From Staphylococcus sp. Marseille-Q5304 (GTDB lineage Bacteria; Bacillota; Bacilli; Staphylococcales; Staphylococcaceae): 64,000 nucleotides of DNA. The notes beneath the pieces are model-generated. The model worked only from the letters and a program-made list of their open reading frames with translations. It had not been told where the DNA came from and made no database searches. Shown piece by piece: positions 35,521-44,997 of the stretch. How positions within the stretch are numbered: the stretch's first letter is position 1; each line of letters starts with the position of its first letter. The stretch covers positions 1-64,000 of the forward strand of contig NZ_CALSFP010000001.1 of the NCBI RefSeq assembly GCF_943737015.1, read 5' to 3'. The translations under genes were made by a program, and so were the position numbers.

Positions 35521-36729
35521 ATGAAAAAAGTACCAGTGACGGTATTAAGTGGATATTTAGGTTCAGGTAAAACAACATTACTCAATCACATTTTAAATAA
35601 TCGAGAAGGACGTCGTATTGCAGTAATTGTAAATGATATGAGTGAAGTGAATATTGATAAAGATTTAGTTGCAGATGGTGGTGGTTTATCGAGAACGGAT
35701 GAGAAACTCGTTGAACTATCTAATGGTTGTATTTGTTGTACTTTAAGAGATGATTTATTGAAAGAAGTAGAACGCATCGTACAGAAAGGCCATATTGATT
35801 ATATTGTTATAGAATCTACTGGAATTTCAGAACCAGTACCTGTTGCACAAACATTTTCTTATATAGATGAAGAGATGGGGATAGATTTAACTTCAATTTG
35901 TCGATTAGATACGATGGTTACGGTGGTTGACGCGAATCGTTTTACGAATGATATCAAATCAGAAGATTTACTCGTGGATCGTGACCAAGGTGTGGACGAT
36001 ACGGATGAACGTACGATTGCAGATTTATTAATTGATCAAGTAGAATTCTGCGATGTATTGATTATTAACAAAACAGATCTAATCTCAGAGGATGAATTAG
36101 TTAAACTGGAACAGGTATTAACGCAGCTACAACCTGAAGCGAAGTTAATTAAAACGACACAAGCGCAAGTTGATATTGATGAGGTGTTAAACACGCAAAG
36201 ATTTGATTTTGAAAAGGCAAGTCAGTCTGCCGGATGGATAAAGGAACTCACAGACGGCGGTCATGCGAACCATACTCCAGAAACTGAAGAATATGGGATT
36301 AGCTCGTTTGTTTATTCGAGAAGGTTACCATTTCACGCAGAACGTTTCCATAATTGGCTAGAAAGTATGTCAGACAATATTGTTCGGTCTAAAGGTATTG
36401 TATGGTTAGCTCAATACAATAAGGTAGCGTGTTTATTATCCCAAGCAGGATCGTCTTGCAATATCAGTCCTGTAAGTTACTGGGTAGCAGCGATGTCACC
36501 AAATCAAAAAGAAAGTATATTACGCGAAAGACCGGATGTAGCTGAAAGTTGGGATATAGAATACGGAGATCGCAACACACAATTTGTGATTATCGGTACT
36601 GATCTAGATCAGAAACAACTTGAAGCTGAATTAGATGCATGTTTATTAAATGGTGAAGAAATTGAAAGTGATTGGTCACAATTGAATGACCCATATCAGT
36701 GGAAAATTCGACCTGCCACATCAGTATAA
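35521..36729 (+). CDS. CobW/COG0523 GTPase, zinc metallochaperone-like
   Basis: This 402-residue P-loop GTPase has Walker [11 protein letters not shown] (residues 10-19), the metal-binding CxCC motif GCICCTLR (Cys70, Cys72, Cys73), [13 protein letters not shown] and a C-terminal CobW domain with [12 protein letters not shown]. Zur-regulated members (YciC/ZagA/ZigA type) deliver zinc to essential enzymes during zinc starvation. The Zur box upstream and the neighbouring zinc lipoprotein support this role. It may be cotranscribed or have its own promoter in the 55-base gap. A strong hairpin follows. Confidence 0.9.
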   Translation: MKKVPVTVLSGYLGSGKTTLLNHILNNREGRRIAVIVNDMSEVNIDKDLVADGGGLSRTDEKLVELSNGCICCTLRDDLLKEVERIVQKGHIDYIVIESTGISEPVPVAQTFSYIDEEMGIDLTSICRLDTMVTVVDANRFTNDIKSEDLLVDRDQGVDDTDERTIADLLIDQVEFCDVLIINKTDLISEDELVKLEQVLTQLQPEAKLIKTTQAQVDIDEVLNTQRFDFEKASQSAGWIKELTDGGHANHTPETEEYGISSFVYSRRLPFHAERFHNWLESMSDNIVRSKGIVWLAQYNKVACLLSQAGSSCNISPVSYWVAAMSPNQKESILRERPDVAESWDIEYGDRNTQFVIIGTDLDQKQLEAELDACLLNGEEIESDWSQLNDPYQWKIRPATSV

Positions 36730-36738
36730 TTGAAAAAA

Positions 36739-36768
36739 AGTCTGAGACAACTATTTTTGTCTCAGACT
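36739..36768. terminator. bidirectional terminator
   Basis: AGTCTGAGACAA and TTGTCTCAGACT flank CTATTT, with A-run and T-run on opposite sides, serving both convergent genes. Confidence 0.88.
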
Positions 36769-36769
36769 C

Positions 36770-37069
36770 TTATTTTAGATAAAGTAATTTTAATGATTTA
36801 CGCATTTTATAATATTGGTAGTCACCTTGTCCTGTTTCTCCTATAAATTGATAGCCTTGCTTTTTATAGAGTCTTTGGGCAGGGACTTTCTCAACATCTA
36901 CCGTTAAGGAAATATGCGTAAAGTTTTTATTTAATGCAAGTTGTTCAGCGTAAGTTAACAATTTTTGGCCCAAGCCATTGCCTCGATAAGATTCTAATGT
37001 TGCTAACATGCTAACGTGATATTCGTTAAGATCTCCTTCGTCTAAGTTAATGACCGTAAGGAGGTCTTA
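36770..37069 (-). pseudogene. GNAT acetyltransferase, N-terminally truncated
   Basis: The minus frame is open from a stop near 37069 and reads VINLDEGDLNEYHVSMLATL, then the acetyl-CoA site RGNGLGQKLL and the beta-alpha segment VPAQRLYKKQGYQFIG. Only about the last 100 codons of a normal 150-170 remain. The longest ATG-started product has 79 residues (from 37009). The substrate is unknown. Confidence 0.7.
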
Positions 37070-37340
37070 TTTTGATTTTTGACACTTGAACAACCTCCAT
37101 TTTATAGTTTCCATTCACAATCCATATTTCAAAATTGGTATAGACGAGATAAGTTCAAATTTATCATAGCATCGTTCATTGTTTGGATAAAAGTTAAGTA
37201 AAATTCATTAGCGATTAATTGGAAAAATAATTAATTACTTTTAATTGGAAATATATATGTAATATTCATTTTATTAGAAATTAACGCTACATTAACAATG
37301 GATATATATGATAGATGTTGTATGAAGTTTTTTTATCGTA
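37070..37340. other. AT-rich non-coding region upstream of a small peptide
   Basis: No gene is seen. TTAATTGGAAA occurs twice (about 37216 and 37241) with ATTAATTA between, possibly regulator sites. The region separates the acetyltransferase remnant from the peptide/lipase unit. Confidence 0.4.
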
Positions 37341-37358
37341 TAGGAAAGGATGGTCATC

Positions 37359-37424
37359 GTGGAAGAGTATTTTGCTAAAATTTTAGAATGGATCCCGCGC
37401 TTAATCGTTAATATCTTTATCTAA
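37359..37424 (+). CDS. 21-residue amphipathic peptide, PSM-like candidate
   Basis: GTG 37359 follows AGGAAAGGA with 8-base spacing and encodes a peptide starting MEEYFAKILEWIPRL and ending in a hydrophobic VNIFI tail. An in-frame ATG at 37350 would add three residues. There is no signal peptide. Size and hydrophobicity resemble alpha-type phenol-soluble modulins, although charge and sequence do not match a known PSM and a central Pro is unusual. It sits 50 bases before the lipase gene, possibly in the same transcript. Function is unproven. Confidence 0.45.
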   Translation: MEEYFAKILEWIPRLIVNIFI

Positions 37425-37473
37425 TCACTTTGCCATTTATGACATTTTATAAAATTAAATAGAGGTGCTAAAA

Positions 37474-40050
37474 ATGAAAACGAGACAAAACAAATATAGT
37501 ATTCGTAAATTCAGTGTAGGTACGGCATCTGCTTTAATTGGTGCGCTACTATTCATCGGTGGAGGCCAAGCGCAAGCAGAGGAATCACAAGAACAAACAT
37601 CACCAGAGACAACACAAGCACAATCTATCGATAATAAATCTGATGAAACGCAACAATCTCATTCAACAACTCAAGATAATCAACCAACAATACATAAAGC
37701 ACAAAAGCCTTCACAATCTGAAAATAAACAGAAAAATGAAACCATAACAAGTGATAAACATTCAGAAAATTCAGACGAAAATAAACGATTACAACAACAA
37801 GAACATTCAAATGTAGATCATTCTAGGCAAGAAACACCTAAATCTTCAGAACAAACTTCATCAGAAACACAACCTTCATCTAAAAAAACAGACGATACAA
37901 CATCAGAAGTAACAGACAAACACTCTGACAAAAAAGAAAACCAGCAAGAAGGACTATCTGATGACCAACAGAAAAATGCTAAACAAGAAGATCGTTCTGA
38001 TGCGGAACAACTTAATGAAGACAAAGGTTTCAACACGCAATTATACGATCACAAAGAAGAACAAACTAATAAGAAATCGGAGCATCAACCACGAGCTGAA
38101 AAAGAAGATAAAGCACAAACTGAAAAAGAAGAGGCAACACAAACATCTGAAATTAATGACGAGGACAAATCAACAGAAACACAACCAACATCACATGTTT
38201 CTACGGAACATACATCAAAGTCAGATGAAACAACAACTGAAGATAAAGATGAGAAAGACGTAGCAACAAAAGATTCTACAGAAACGCAAACAGAGGAAGC
38301 ACCACAAACTGAAGAAAATCAACCATCAGAATCTAAGGGTGACAATGATTCATCTGAAGACGAACAAAATAACGAAGAAGAATCAACGAAAGAAGCATCA
38401 ACTAAAGACGATGAAAGAACAGAACAACAACCTTCAGAAGGTGAAGAAGACACATCTTCATTAGAAAAGTCACAAGAAGATTCAACTGAGGAGAAAGCAA
38501 CTGAAGCACAACCTAAAACAGATGAACCACACGATGTATCTCAATCAAATGAAACAGAAACATCATCTAGCGAAGTAGCTTCCACAGAAGAATCGACTTC
38601 AGAGGATCAATACACACAACAGACAGAAGAGGTTCCTACTGAAGACACGTCTCAACAATCAGAAGAAAATCGAAATGATGAGAATCGTTTCCCGTTAGCA
38701 GGTGAACGTACAAGTGAACAAACACAAGATAGACCAACTACGCAACAGCAACCCAATCGTACTGTTTCACTTGAAGATTTAGAAAATACACCAATGTTAC
38801 CTGGAAGTTCTCAAAATCAAGATGATAAACAACAACAGAAAGAACTTGCTGCTTTAAAAGCTAATTCACAAGCAACGACAGATCAAACAAATAAAGTTGC
38901 AAAGCAAGCGGAATACAAAAATGAAGATCCAATCATTTTAGTTCATGGATTCAATAGTTTCGTCGGTGAAAATGCAGACGGTGAAAATAACTGGGGCGGA
39001 GAAGTATTAGATATCGGACAATATTTAGAAAATAATGGATACGAGTCTTACCAAGCGAGTATTAGTGCTTATGGAAGTAACTATGACCGCGCAGTAGAGC
39101 TCTATTATTACATTAAAGGTGGTACTGTCGACTATGGTGCTGCCCATGCAGAAAAATACGGACACGCTCGTTACGGTAAGACATACGAAGGTGTTTATAA
39201 AGATTGGCAACCAGGTCAAAAGGTGCACCTCGTAGGCCATAGTATGGGTGGTCAAACTGTACGTTATTTAGAAGAAATGTTGAGAAACGGTAATCAAGAA
39301 GAAATTGAATACCAAAGACAACACGGCGGTGAAATTTCACCTTTATATCAAGGTGGACATGATAATATGGTATCTTCAATTACTACAGTTGTGACACCAC
39401 ATAACGGTACGCACGCTGCTGATTTATTAGGTAATGAAGACTTTATTAGACAAGTGGCTTACGATTACATTACGTTAAATGGTAGTAAAACGGCTAAAGT
39501 TGATTTTGGTTTATCACAATGGGGTCTTAAACAACGTGAAGATGAGACATATCTTGAATATGTTGATCGCGTGAAGAAGACGAGCAAGATTTGGACTACA
39601 AAAGATAATGCTTTCTATGATTTAACTACACAAGGTGCAGAAGAACTTAATAATAAAACGACTTTAAATCCTAATATCGTTTATAAAACTTACACTGGTG
39701 AGTCTACATATGAAGGACTTAACGGTGAGCAAAAAGCAGATATCCATATGGCACTATCTAAAATCTTAACGGCCAACGTCATTGGTAAGGTGCCTGAGAA
39801 AGAATGGCGTGAAAATGACGGACTCGTTTCAGTGATTTCAGCACAACATCCATTTGGTGAAAATAGCACAGCTGCTACTGATCAAGTTCAAAAAGGTATC
39901 TGGCAAGTGACACCAACAAGACATGACTGGGATCACAGTGATTTCGTAGGTCATGACAAAACAGAACAAAATGTAGATGCAGAAGAATTAAAGAAATTAT
40001 GGGGCGGTATTGCTGAAGACGCCGTGAAAGCCGAACATGTAGTAGGTTAA
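37474..40050 (+). CDS. secreted YSIRK triacylglycerol lipase with an extended propeptide
   Basis: This 858-residue pre-pro-lipase has the YSIRK signal motif ([20 protein letters not shown]), a very long Glu/Gln/Thr/Ser-rich propeptide (about 36-465) and a catalytic domain from about 475 (PIILVHGFNSF). The triad is Ser590 in VGHSMGGQT, Asp782 in ENDGLVSV and His821 in DWDHSDFVGH, spaced as in staphylococcal lipases. Known relatives have about 640-690 residues with propeptides near 200-260, so this one is enlarged. ATG 37474 follows AGAGGTG. The proregion is normally removed outside the cell. Confidence 0.93.
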   Translation: MKTRQNKYSIRKFSVGTASALIGALLFIGGGQAQAEESQEQTSPETTQAQSIDNKSDETQQSHSTTQDNQPTIHKAQKPSQSENKQKNETITSDKHSENSDENKRLQQQEHSNVDHSRQETPKSSEQTSSETQPSSKKTDDTTSEVTDKHSDKKENQQEGLSDDQQKNAKQEDRSDAEQLNEDKGFNTQLYDHKEEQTNKKSEHQPRAEKEDKAQTEKEEATQTSEINDEDKSTETQPTSHVSTEHTSKSDETTTEDKDEKDVATKDSTETQTEEAPQTEENQPSESKGDNDSSEDEQNNEEESTKEASTKDDERTEQQPSEGEEDTSSLEKSQEDSTEEKATEAQPKTDEPHDVSQSNETETSSSEVASTEESTSEDQYTQQTEEVPTEDTSQQSEENRNDENRFPLAGERTSEQTQDRPTTQQQPNRTVSLEDLENTPMLPGSSQNQDDKQQQKELAALKANSQATTDQTNKVAKQAEYKNEDPIILVHGFNSFVGENADGENNWGGEVLDIGQYLENNGYESYQASISAYGSNYDRAVELYYYIKGGTVDYGAAHAEKYGHARYGKTYEGVYKDWQPGQKVHLVGHSMGGQTVRYLEEMLRNGNQEEIEYQRQHGGEISPLYQGGHDNMVSSITTVVTPHNGTHAADLLGNEDFIRQVAYDYITLNGSKTAKVDFGLSQWGLKQREDETYLEYVDRVKKTSKIWTTKDNAFYDLTTQGAEELNNKTTLNPNIVYKTYTGESTYEGLNGEQKADIHMALSKILTANVIGKVPEKEWRENDGLVSVISAQHPFGENSTAATDQVQKGIWQVTPTRHDWDHSDFVGHDKTEQNVDAEELKKLWGGIAEDAVKAEHVVG

Positions 40051-40084
40051 ATTTGATTTTAGAAATGATAAAGGAGGTCTTGTG

Positions 40085-40150
40085 ATGACTGCTTCAATTC
40101 CTGAATTAATCGAATCATTCTTCAATGTAGTGAAAGTATTATTTTCATAA
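40085..40150 (+). CDS. second 21-residue amphipathic peptide, PSM-like candidate
   Basis: AAGGAGG at 40071-40077 and ATG 40085 give an ideal initiation site for a peptide starting MTASIPELIESFF and ending NVVKVLFS. The periodicity of hydrophobic residues (I5, L8, I9, F12, F13, V15, V16, L19, F20) fits an amphipathic helix, and there is no signal sequence. It lies 34 bases after the lipase stop and before a terminator, so it is probably cotranscribed with the lipase. Net charge is about -1. No known family is recognised. Confidence 0.5.
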   Translation: MTASIPELIESFFNVVKVLFS

Positions 40151-40203
40151 AATATTAAATATATCAAAGGGCTAGCGACTTGAACATAGCCCTAAACATA
40201 TAT

Positions 40204-40237
40204 GAACCCTTCACACATAGGCGTGTAGGGTTCTTTT
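40204..40237 (+). terminator. terminator of the lipase/peptide unit
   Basis: GAACCCTTCACAC pairs with GTGTAGGGTTC around ATAGGC, followed by TTTTATT. A weaker hairpin AGGGCTA/TAGCCCT lies at 40168-40192. Confidence 0.8.
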
Positions 40238-40421
40238 ATTTATTGAGTTATTATATTTAGTCTTTTTTAAAATTTTATAATTCATCAGATATTAAAATAT
40301 AGAACACAGTATCTTTCATTTTTGATTAAATCTAATCATGTTACAATAATTAAGTTGAATTAAGCGTATAACTAGGGGCTGAAACTTAATTTAATAGACT
40401 TTGAATGAAGGAGTTTTTTCA

Positions 40422-42125
40422 GTGAAAGATGAACAATCACTTAAGAAGCAATTATTGTCCTTAGATGGGCAAAAGTATGGCGCTTATAAACGTTTGAAGG
40501 GAACATATCAATTTAAAACGTTTCAACTTGCGATTGATCATGTACAAGTAGATCCATACGCACCACCTTCAAAGATGCGTGTGATTATCGACCGAGATAC
40601 AACTGAAATACCAAATGAACTATTGGATTCTAAAGCGAAGCGTATTGCAGTTTCTGACTTTCTGGCTAGAACTTTTCATCAAGCGATTCGACACAACCAA
40701 AGTGGTAATAAACGAATGAATATTTCTATAGATCGTTGTGGACAAGAAATGTTAGAGCGCAGTGCGGTTGTAATAGGTGAACGTCAAATTGAAGCACGAA
40801 TTGAAGTTGGTTTACCAGCAGCGGGACGTAAAATATTAGGTAAAGCAGCGATGCATACGATTATTGATACACTGCCACAGATCGTACAAAAAGGTTTAAT
40901 GTACCATCAATTTGACCATAAAGCTTTAGAAGAACAAGTTACGTTAATGTTAGATCAAGAATATATAAGACAACAATTAGAAACACAAGGACTTGTCGCA
41001 TTTATTGGTAATGATGCTGTACTACCGCGTAAAAGTGGTGTGTCAGATCAACCATTATCAAATGCAGTGTCATTTACGAGTCCTGAACGTTATGAAATCA
41101 ATATGTCATTACCAAGTGGTAAGCAGTTGAAAGGCATGGGTATTCCTGAAGGTATTACGTTAATCGTCGGCGGTGGTTTCCATGGTAAGTCTACGATTCT
41201 CGAAGCACTCGAACGTGGCGTTTACAATCACATTGTTGGCGATGGTCGTGAATATGTGATTACACGTAACGATGCGATGAAGATACGTGCTGAAGATGGT
41301 CGTCATATAGAAAGCGTGAATATTAGTCCATTCATAGATAACCTTCCAGGTAAAAAGGATACACAACAATTTACGACTGAAAATGCCAGTGGTAGTACAT
41401 CACAAGCAGCCAATGTGATGGAAGCCTTGGAAGCACAATCTTCACTATTACTCATAGATGAAGATACATCTGCGACTAACTTTATGATTCGAGATGCGCG
41501 TATGCAACAATTGATCGCACCAGATAAAGAACCTATCACACCATTTGCTAGTAAGGTAGCTCCTTTATACGATGATTATCATGTTTCTACTATATTAATT
41601 GTTGGTGGTTCTGGAGATTACTTTGATGTAGCAGACAACGTGTTGATGATGGATGAATATGTATTGAAAGATGTCACTTCAGATGCCAAAGCGATTGTTC
41701 AATCAGAAGCGGAAACTAATAAAGAAGCGAAACAACAATCATTTGGTGACATTCCGCACAGAACTCCGCTACGCTCTAGCTTTTCTAAACGTGGTAAAGA
41801 CGATCGATTTAAAGTTAAAGGTAAGTATACGATAATGTATGGTAAAGAGCCGATTGATATTACTGGTTTAGAGCAATTGGTAGACCATAGTCAAACGCAA
41901 GCACTTGGAATGATGATTGATTACTATCAAAAACATCTGCTTAATGATCAAGATACGTTAGCAGAAGCGGCCGATAAATTGTACAACTATATTGAAACGC
42001 ATGGATTAGATGCGATTTCACCTCATGATGGTCATCCTGGTAACTTAGCTTTACCAAGAAAACAAGAATTCTGTGGCACGTTGAATCGATATCGTGGATT
42101 GAATATTGCACATGGGAACCAGTAA
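40422..42125 (+). CDS. ABC-ATPase domain protein (PF09818-like), soluble
   Basis: This 567-residue protein has a P-loop GGGFHGKST (near residues 248-256), SGSTSQAANVMEALE in the signature position, a Walker B SSLLLIDEDTSATN and IVGGSGDYFDVAD. It belongs to a family of predicted soluble ABC-like ATPases of unknown role; there are no membrane helices or partner permease. The GTG at 40422 follows GAAGGAG; a frame from 40401 precedes that site. Confidence 0.82.
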   Translation: MKDEQSLKKQLLSLDGQKYGAYKRLKGTYQFKTFQLAIDHVQVDPYAPPSKMRVIIDRDTTEIPNELLDSKAKRIAVSDFLARTFHQAIRHNQSGNKRMNISIDRCGQEMLERSAVVIGERQIEARIEVGLPAAGRKILGKAAMHTIIDTLPQIVQKGLMYHQFDHKALEEQVTLMLDQEYIRQQLETQGLVAFIGNDAVLPRKSGVSDQPLSNAVSFTSPERYEINMSLPSGKQLKGMGIPEGITLIVGGGFHGKSTILEALERGVYNHIVGDGREYVITRNDAMKIRAEDGRHIESVNISPFIDNLPGKKDTQQFTTENASGSTSQAANVMEALEAQSSLLLIDEDTSATNFMIRDARMQQLIAPDKEPITPFASKVAPLYDDYHVSTILIVGGSGDYFDVADNVLMMDEYVLKDVTSDAKAIVQSEAETNKEAKQQSFGDIPHRTPLRSSFSKRGKDDRFKVKGKYTIMYGKEPIDITGLEQLVDHSQTQALGMMIDYYQKHLLNDQDTLAEAADKLYNYIETHGLDAISPHDGHPGNLALPRKQEFCGTLNRYRGLNIAHGNQ

Positions 42126-42230
42126 CGCTTTTTTAAATTTAAAAATATAGCACGTCTAATTAGAAATATTTTAATTAGTTGAAAACCAGGGTATAACAGA
42201 CTAACGACATGACAAAAAGGGGTAGATGGT

Positions 42231-43043
42231 GTGAACTATATTAAATATTTAACTTCGGACGATGAAACGCGTATTTATACGAAAATTAATGATGTCGCCC
42301 AGCCTAAAGCAAATGTCATTATAGCCCATGGTTTAGCAGAATCATTAGAGAGATATGATGCAGTTACGGACTTTTTAAATATTAATGAATTTAATGTTAT
42401 CCGATATGACCAGAGAGGACATGGTCGATCAGGCGGTCAAGAAACATATTATAGTCGCGTAGATGAAATAACTGAAGATTTATCGACAGTATTATCATTT
42501 GTAAAACAACACTTTGAAGGGCCAGTTTATTTACTAGGGCATAGTATGGGTGGTTATACAGTTACGTTATTTGGTACGAAATATCCAAATCAAGTGGACG
42601 GAATCATCACGACGGGCGCACTGACACGTTATAATACTAAGCTGTTTGGTACGCCTGACCAAAATTTGTCACCGCAAAGTTATTTTGACAATGAATTAGG
42701 TGACGGTGTGTGTAGTGACCCAGAAGTGATTAGAAAATATGAACAAGATGATTTAAATGCGAAACGTATTTCTATGGGGCTTGTCTTTACATTAATGGAC
42801 GGTATAGATTACTTAAAAGCAAATGCTGAACAGTTCACAGATAATGTGCTGATTCTACATGGTAAAGAAGATGGCTTGGTGAGCTATAGAGATTCATTGC
42901 AACTGTTTGAACAAATAGGATCTAAACATAAATCTATTCATATATACGATGGTTTACAACACGAGATATTGAATGAAAGTTCGTATAATTACAGTATTTT
43001 TGGAGAAATTGTAGATTGGCTTAACAATGAATTGGAACATTAA
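42231..43043 (+). CDS. alpha/beta hydrolase, monoacylglycerol lipase-like
   Basis: This 270-residue cytoplasmic serine hydrolase has HGLAESLERY (oxyanion region), DQRGHGRSGG, nucleophile Ser105 in LLGHSMGGYT, ILHGKEDGLV with the likely Asp and LQHEILNE with the His. The pattern matches the lysophospholipase/monoglyceride lipase group. GTG 42231 follows AAAGGGG. Monocistronic, with a hairpin at 43070-43111. Confidence 0.85.
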   Translation: MNYIKYLTSDDETRIYTKINDVAQPKANVIIAHGLAESLERYDAVTDFLNINEFNVIRYDQRGHGRSGGQETYYSRVDEITEDLSTVLSFVKQHFEGPVYLLGHSMGGYTVTLFGTKYPNQVDGIITTGALTRYNTKLFGTPDQNLSPQSYFDNELGDGVCSDPEVIRKYEQDDLNAKRISMGLVFTLMDGIDYLKANAEQFTDNVLILHGKEDGLVSYRDSLQLFEQIGSKHKSIHIYDGLQHEILNESSYNYSIFGEIVDWLNNELEH

Positions 43044-43069
43044 CCTTTAAAAATATATTGTGGATTCGA

Positions 43070-43111
43070 CCAGAGTCACATCTTAAGTAGGTGTGTGGCT
43101 CTGGTTTTTTT
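43070..43111 (+). terminator. terminator of the hydrolase gene
   Basis: CCAGAGTCACA pairs with TGTGTGGCTCTGG, followed by T7. Confidence 0.85.
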
Positions 43112-43295
43112 ACATTATAAGACATTGGATGCACGAGGTTATAAATATTGCTTAGATAAAAAATTTCATTATACAATTAAAAATACTATCTCTAATTTTT
43201 AGTAAGATAAACTATTAAAAAATATAAAATTATAGTTGTTTAGTTTTTATGTTGTGATAAAATATATTTATATCAATTGAAAAGGGGATAAATAT

Positions 43296-43619
43296 ATGAA
43301 AAAGATTTATTTAGTAGGTTTAGTTATTATTTTAACGTTAGTGCTATCAGCGTGTAGTGATGCACAAGATAAAGCACAAGGTAAATGGGAAACAAAGACC
43401 GCACAAGGTAAAATGACAATGGTTATTAAAAAAGACAAAATGAAAGTCGATGCTTCAGGTGTGACTTTACTTGAAGGTAAAATCATCGATAAAAACAAAG
43501 ATAGTTTTATTGTGAAATTAAAAGATTATAAAACGAAACATAAGTTTACTTTCAAAGGGGACGACAAGTTGAAAGCTAAAGAAGGCAATACTTGGAAGAA
43601 AGTAAAAGATAAAAAATAA
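43296..43619 (+). CDS. small lipoprotein of unknown function
   Basis: This 107-residue protein has a lipoprotein signal (LVLSAC, Cys20) and a Lys-rich beta-type domain with repeated GKW/GKM/GKI strands, resembling small staphylococcal lipoproteins with a lipocalin-like strand pattern. AAAGGGG precedes the ATG. The function is unknown. Confidence 0.72.
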   Translation: MKKIYLVGLVIILTLVLSACSDAQDKAQGKWETKTAQGKMTMVIKKDKMKVDASGVTLLEGKIIDKNKDSFIVKLKDYKTKHKFTFKGDDKLKAKEGNTWKKVKDKK

Positions 43620-43787
43620 TATAAAACAAAGTGTGATACGAATTATATAAATCACAAAATGTAGAGGGTGAAGGGAAGCATGCCGTGTCACTCTCTTTTT
43701 TATTTATGGTAAAGTGTAGGAAATAGCATGACTCATAGTTATAATGAATATGAAACTATACGCTTTAACTATAGAGAGGTGTAAAAG

Positions 43788-44666
43788 ATGGAAACACGCG
43801 TGTTGAGATACTATTTGGCTGTGGTAGCTGAAGGGAATATTAGTGCAGCAGCAAATGCTTTACATATTACGCAACCGACATTGTCTAGGCAAATCAAAGA
43901 ATTAGAAGAAGAGCTTGATGTGACTTTATTTTATAGAAAGGGTAAAACTATAGAGCTCACTAAAGAAGGACGTTATTTAGCAGAACACGCCAAAGATATT
44001 GTGAGATTAATCAACAAGACAACATCTAATATAAATCAATCAGAAGAAATATATGGCGAAGTTAATTTAGGTTTAGCCGAATCTATTGCCATCCAAAAGA
44101 TTGCGCACACGATTAAATCAATTACAGAATCGTATTCAGAAATTAAATACAATTTATATAGCGGAAATGCAGAACAGATTATGGAAAAGTTAGAAAATGG
44201 ATTATTAGATTTTGGGGTCGTTATCGAACCAACAAATAAAGTTGAGTATGAAACACTTTCATTAAAAGCCACTGACCAGTGGGGCATTTTAACGCGTAAA
44301 GATTCAGAGTTCGAAGGGTTAACAACAATAGAACCGAGCATGATATTACATAAACCACTTATGATTTCAGTGCAACGCGGCGTTGAAACGATGATTGCTA
44401 ACTTGTTGAATGTAAATAAAGATCATTTAAATATTATCGTACGTTACAATTTATTATATAATGCGGCTCTGTTGGTTAAAGAAGGTGTGGGTCATGCGAT
44501 AACAATCGACGGTATCATTAATACGGATAACACAGATTTAAAATTTATTCCTTTTAACCCCTCAATACAATCAGAGTTAAGTTTAATTTGGAAAAAAGAC
44601 AAACCATTGTCAGAAGCGTCAAAGGTGTTTTTAGAAGAAATGAAATATTTTTTATTAAATGAATAA
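43788..44666 (+). CDS. LysR-family transcriptional regulator
   Basis: This 292-residue protein has an N-terminal winged helix (AANALHITQPTLSRQIKELE, DVTLFYRKGKTIELT) and a co-inducer domain from about 90. GAGAGGTG precedes the ATG. The downstream small membrane gene begins about 40 bases after the stop and may be cotranscribed. The target is unknown. Confidence 0.88.
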   Translation: METRVLRYYLAVVAEGNISAAANALHITQPTLSRQIKELEEELDVTLFYRKGKTIELTKEGRYLAEHAKDIVRLINKTTSNINQSEEIYGEVNLGLAESIAIQKIAHTIKSITESYSEIKYNLYSGNAEQIMEKLENGLLDFGVVIEPTNKVEYETLSLKATDQWGILTRKDSEFEGLTTIEPSMILHKPLMISVQRGVETMIANLLNVNKDHLNIIVRYNLLYNAALLVKEGVGHAITIDGIINTDNTDLKFIPFNPSIQSELSLIWKKDKPLSEASKVFLEEMKYFLLNE

Positions 44667-44706
44667 TGGTAATTTGGATGTTCAACTAAGTAGGGAGAGT
44701 CATGTG

Positions 44707-44922
44707 ATGAAAGCTTTAAACATTATTTTAAATATTATATTTATTGGCATATTGATTTACGGTGTGATTATGATGATTAGTGATTTATTAGGGTATGTGG
44801 AATTTGATGGTCAAATACTCATCATCGGTATAGCTATGATTGCTTTAAGTGAATTAATCAAACACAAAACCACTGAGATGATACTACTCATGTTAGGGAC
44901 GTTATTGATAATTTTTGGATAA
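44707..44922 (+). CDS. small two-helix membrane protein
   Basis: This 71-residue protein has hydrophobic segments at about 3-25, 35-52 and 57-71. ATG 44707 was chosen for AGGGAGAG just upstream; a longer frame from 44659 overlaps the LysR gene. Its function is unknown. A hairpin at 44942-44980 follows. Confidence 0.6.
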   Translation: MKALNIILNIIFIGILIYGVIMMISDLLGYVEFDGQILIIGIAMIALSELIKHKTTEMILLMLGTLLIIFG

Positions 44923-44941
44923 ATTGTGAAAAGGTTTTGAA

Positions 44942-44980
44942 AAACCCCCAAAAAGATTTTTCTATCTTTTGGGGGCTTAT
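44942..44980. terminator. bidirectional terminator
   Basis: AAACCCCCAAAAGAT and ATCTTTTGGGGG form a stem, followed by CTTATTTG. It separates convergent genes. Confidence 0.8.
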
Positions 44981-44997
44981 TTGTATTGAAAATATAT

